Shown here: piece by piece, positions 16,004 to 16,062 of the stretch
Numbering within the stretch: position 1 is the stretch's first letter
Layout of the letters: the number at the start of each line of letters is the position of its first letter
Translations under genes and position numbers: made by a program
Source of the DNA: Deltaproteobacteria bacterium
GTDB lineage: Bacteria > Desulfobacterota > DSM-4660 > Desulfatiglandales > HGW-15
Assembly (NCBI GenBank): GCA_016932235.1
Contig: JAFGDF010000115.1
Span: forward strand, 1 to 16,062
Length of the DNA stretch: 16,062 nt
Reading direction: 5' to 3'
The notes under the pieces: generated by a model
What the model was told of the DNA's origin: nothing
What the model saw: only the letters and a program-made list of their open reading frames with translations
Database searches by the model: none

Positions 16004-16062
16004 GGGCGGAAACCTTCTCCGGTCGTTCCACCTTAATCATTCATAACAATGACTGAGATGGC

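Noticed and set aside
15904..16056. Pyrrolysine-containing protein start (amber read-through)
   Set aside because: The frame after TAG runs only 24 codons to a TGA and its translation does not resemble an MttB/MtbB/MtmB N-terminus; no pyl genes are visible.
15880..16062. Cobalamin riboswitch before a presumed methyltransferase
   Set aside because: Expected because of the B12 context, but I could not find the conserved B12-box elements in the segment.

Overview
The window looks like chromosomal DNA from a Gram-negative anaerobe, most likely a Desulfobacterota (delta-proteobacterial) sulfate reducer or syntroph. This is an inference from gene content: an RND efflux system with a CpxRA-like pair, an NtrB/NtrC pair, a KaiC-like/PPDK_N fusion protein, and a MtaC/MttC-type corrinoid protein. 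There is no rRNA or 16S marker to confirm it, and I found no tRNA, CRISPR array or insertion sequence.

Left part (1-4913): a divergent envelope-efflux module. On the minus strand a membrane fusion protein gene (1130-2365) overlaps by an ATGA the start of an RND pump permease that runs off the left edge. On the plus strand a CpxR-like response regulator and a CpxA-like histidine kinase (2719-4913) form a translationally coupled pair. The gap between the two units holds a candidate promoter preceded by tandem TTGTAAAG repeats 11 bp apart, suggesting autoregulation by the OmpR/CpxR-type regulator.

Middle (4914-8201): about 1.15 kb carries no convincing intact gene, but does hold what looks like a frameshifted or decayed reading frame that begins with a signal-peptide-like stretch. 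An unrecognised 192-residue protein follows and overlaps the NADP-type glutamate dehydrogenase gene gdhA by 17 bp. A perfect 15-bp inverted repeat follows gdhA.

Centre right (8202-14226): a large protein combines a degenerate RecA/KaiC-like N-terminus with a PEP-synthase-type ATP-grasp domain. It lacks the phosphohistidine and PEP-binding domains and so is probably regulatory or a partial phosphotransferase. Next comes a Cache-sensor histidine kinase overlapping an NtrC-type sigma-54 activator.

Right edge (14234-16062): a minus-strand operon encodes a GntR/HutC-type repressor and a corrinoid-binding methyl-transfer protein, convergent with the NtrC gene. No methyltransferase is present in the window. 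A rightward transcript appears to start near 15870 from a promoter region carrying a GntR-type operator (GT-N2-TA-N2-AC). It begins with a GC-rich, hairpin-rich leader containing a 26-codon ORF with a good ribosome binding site. The leader's target, plausibly the partner methyltransferase, would lie beyond the window.
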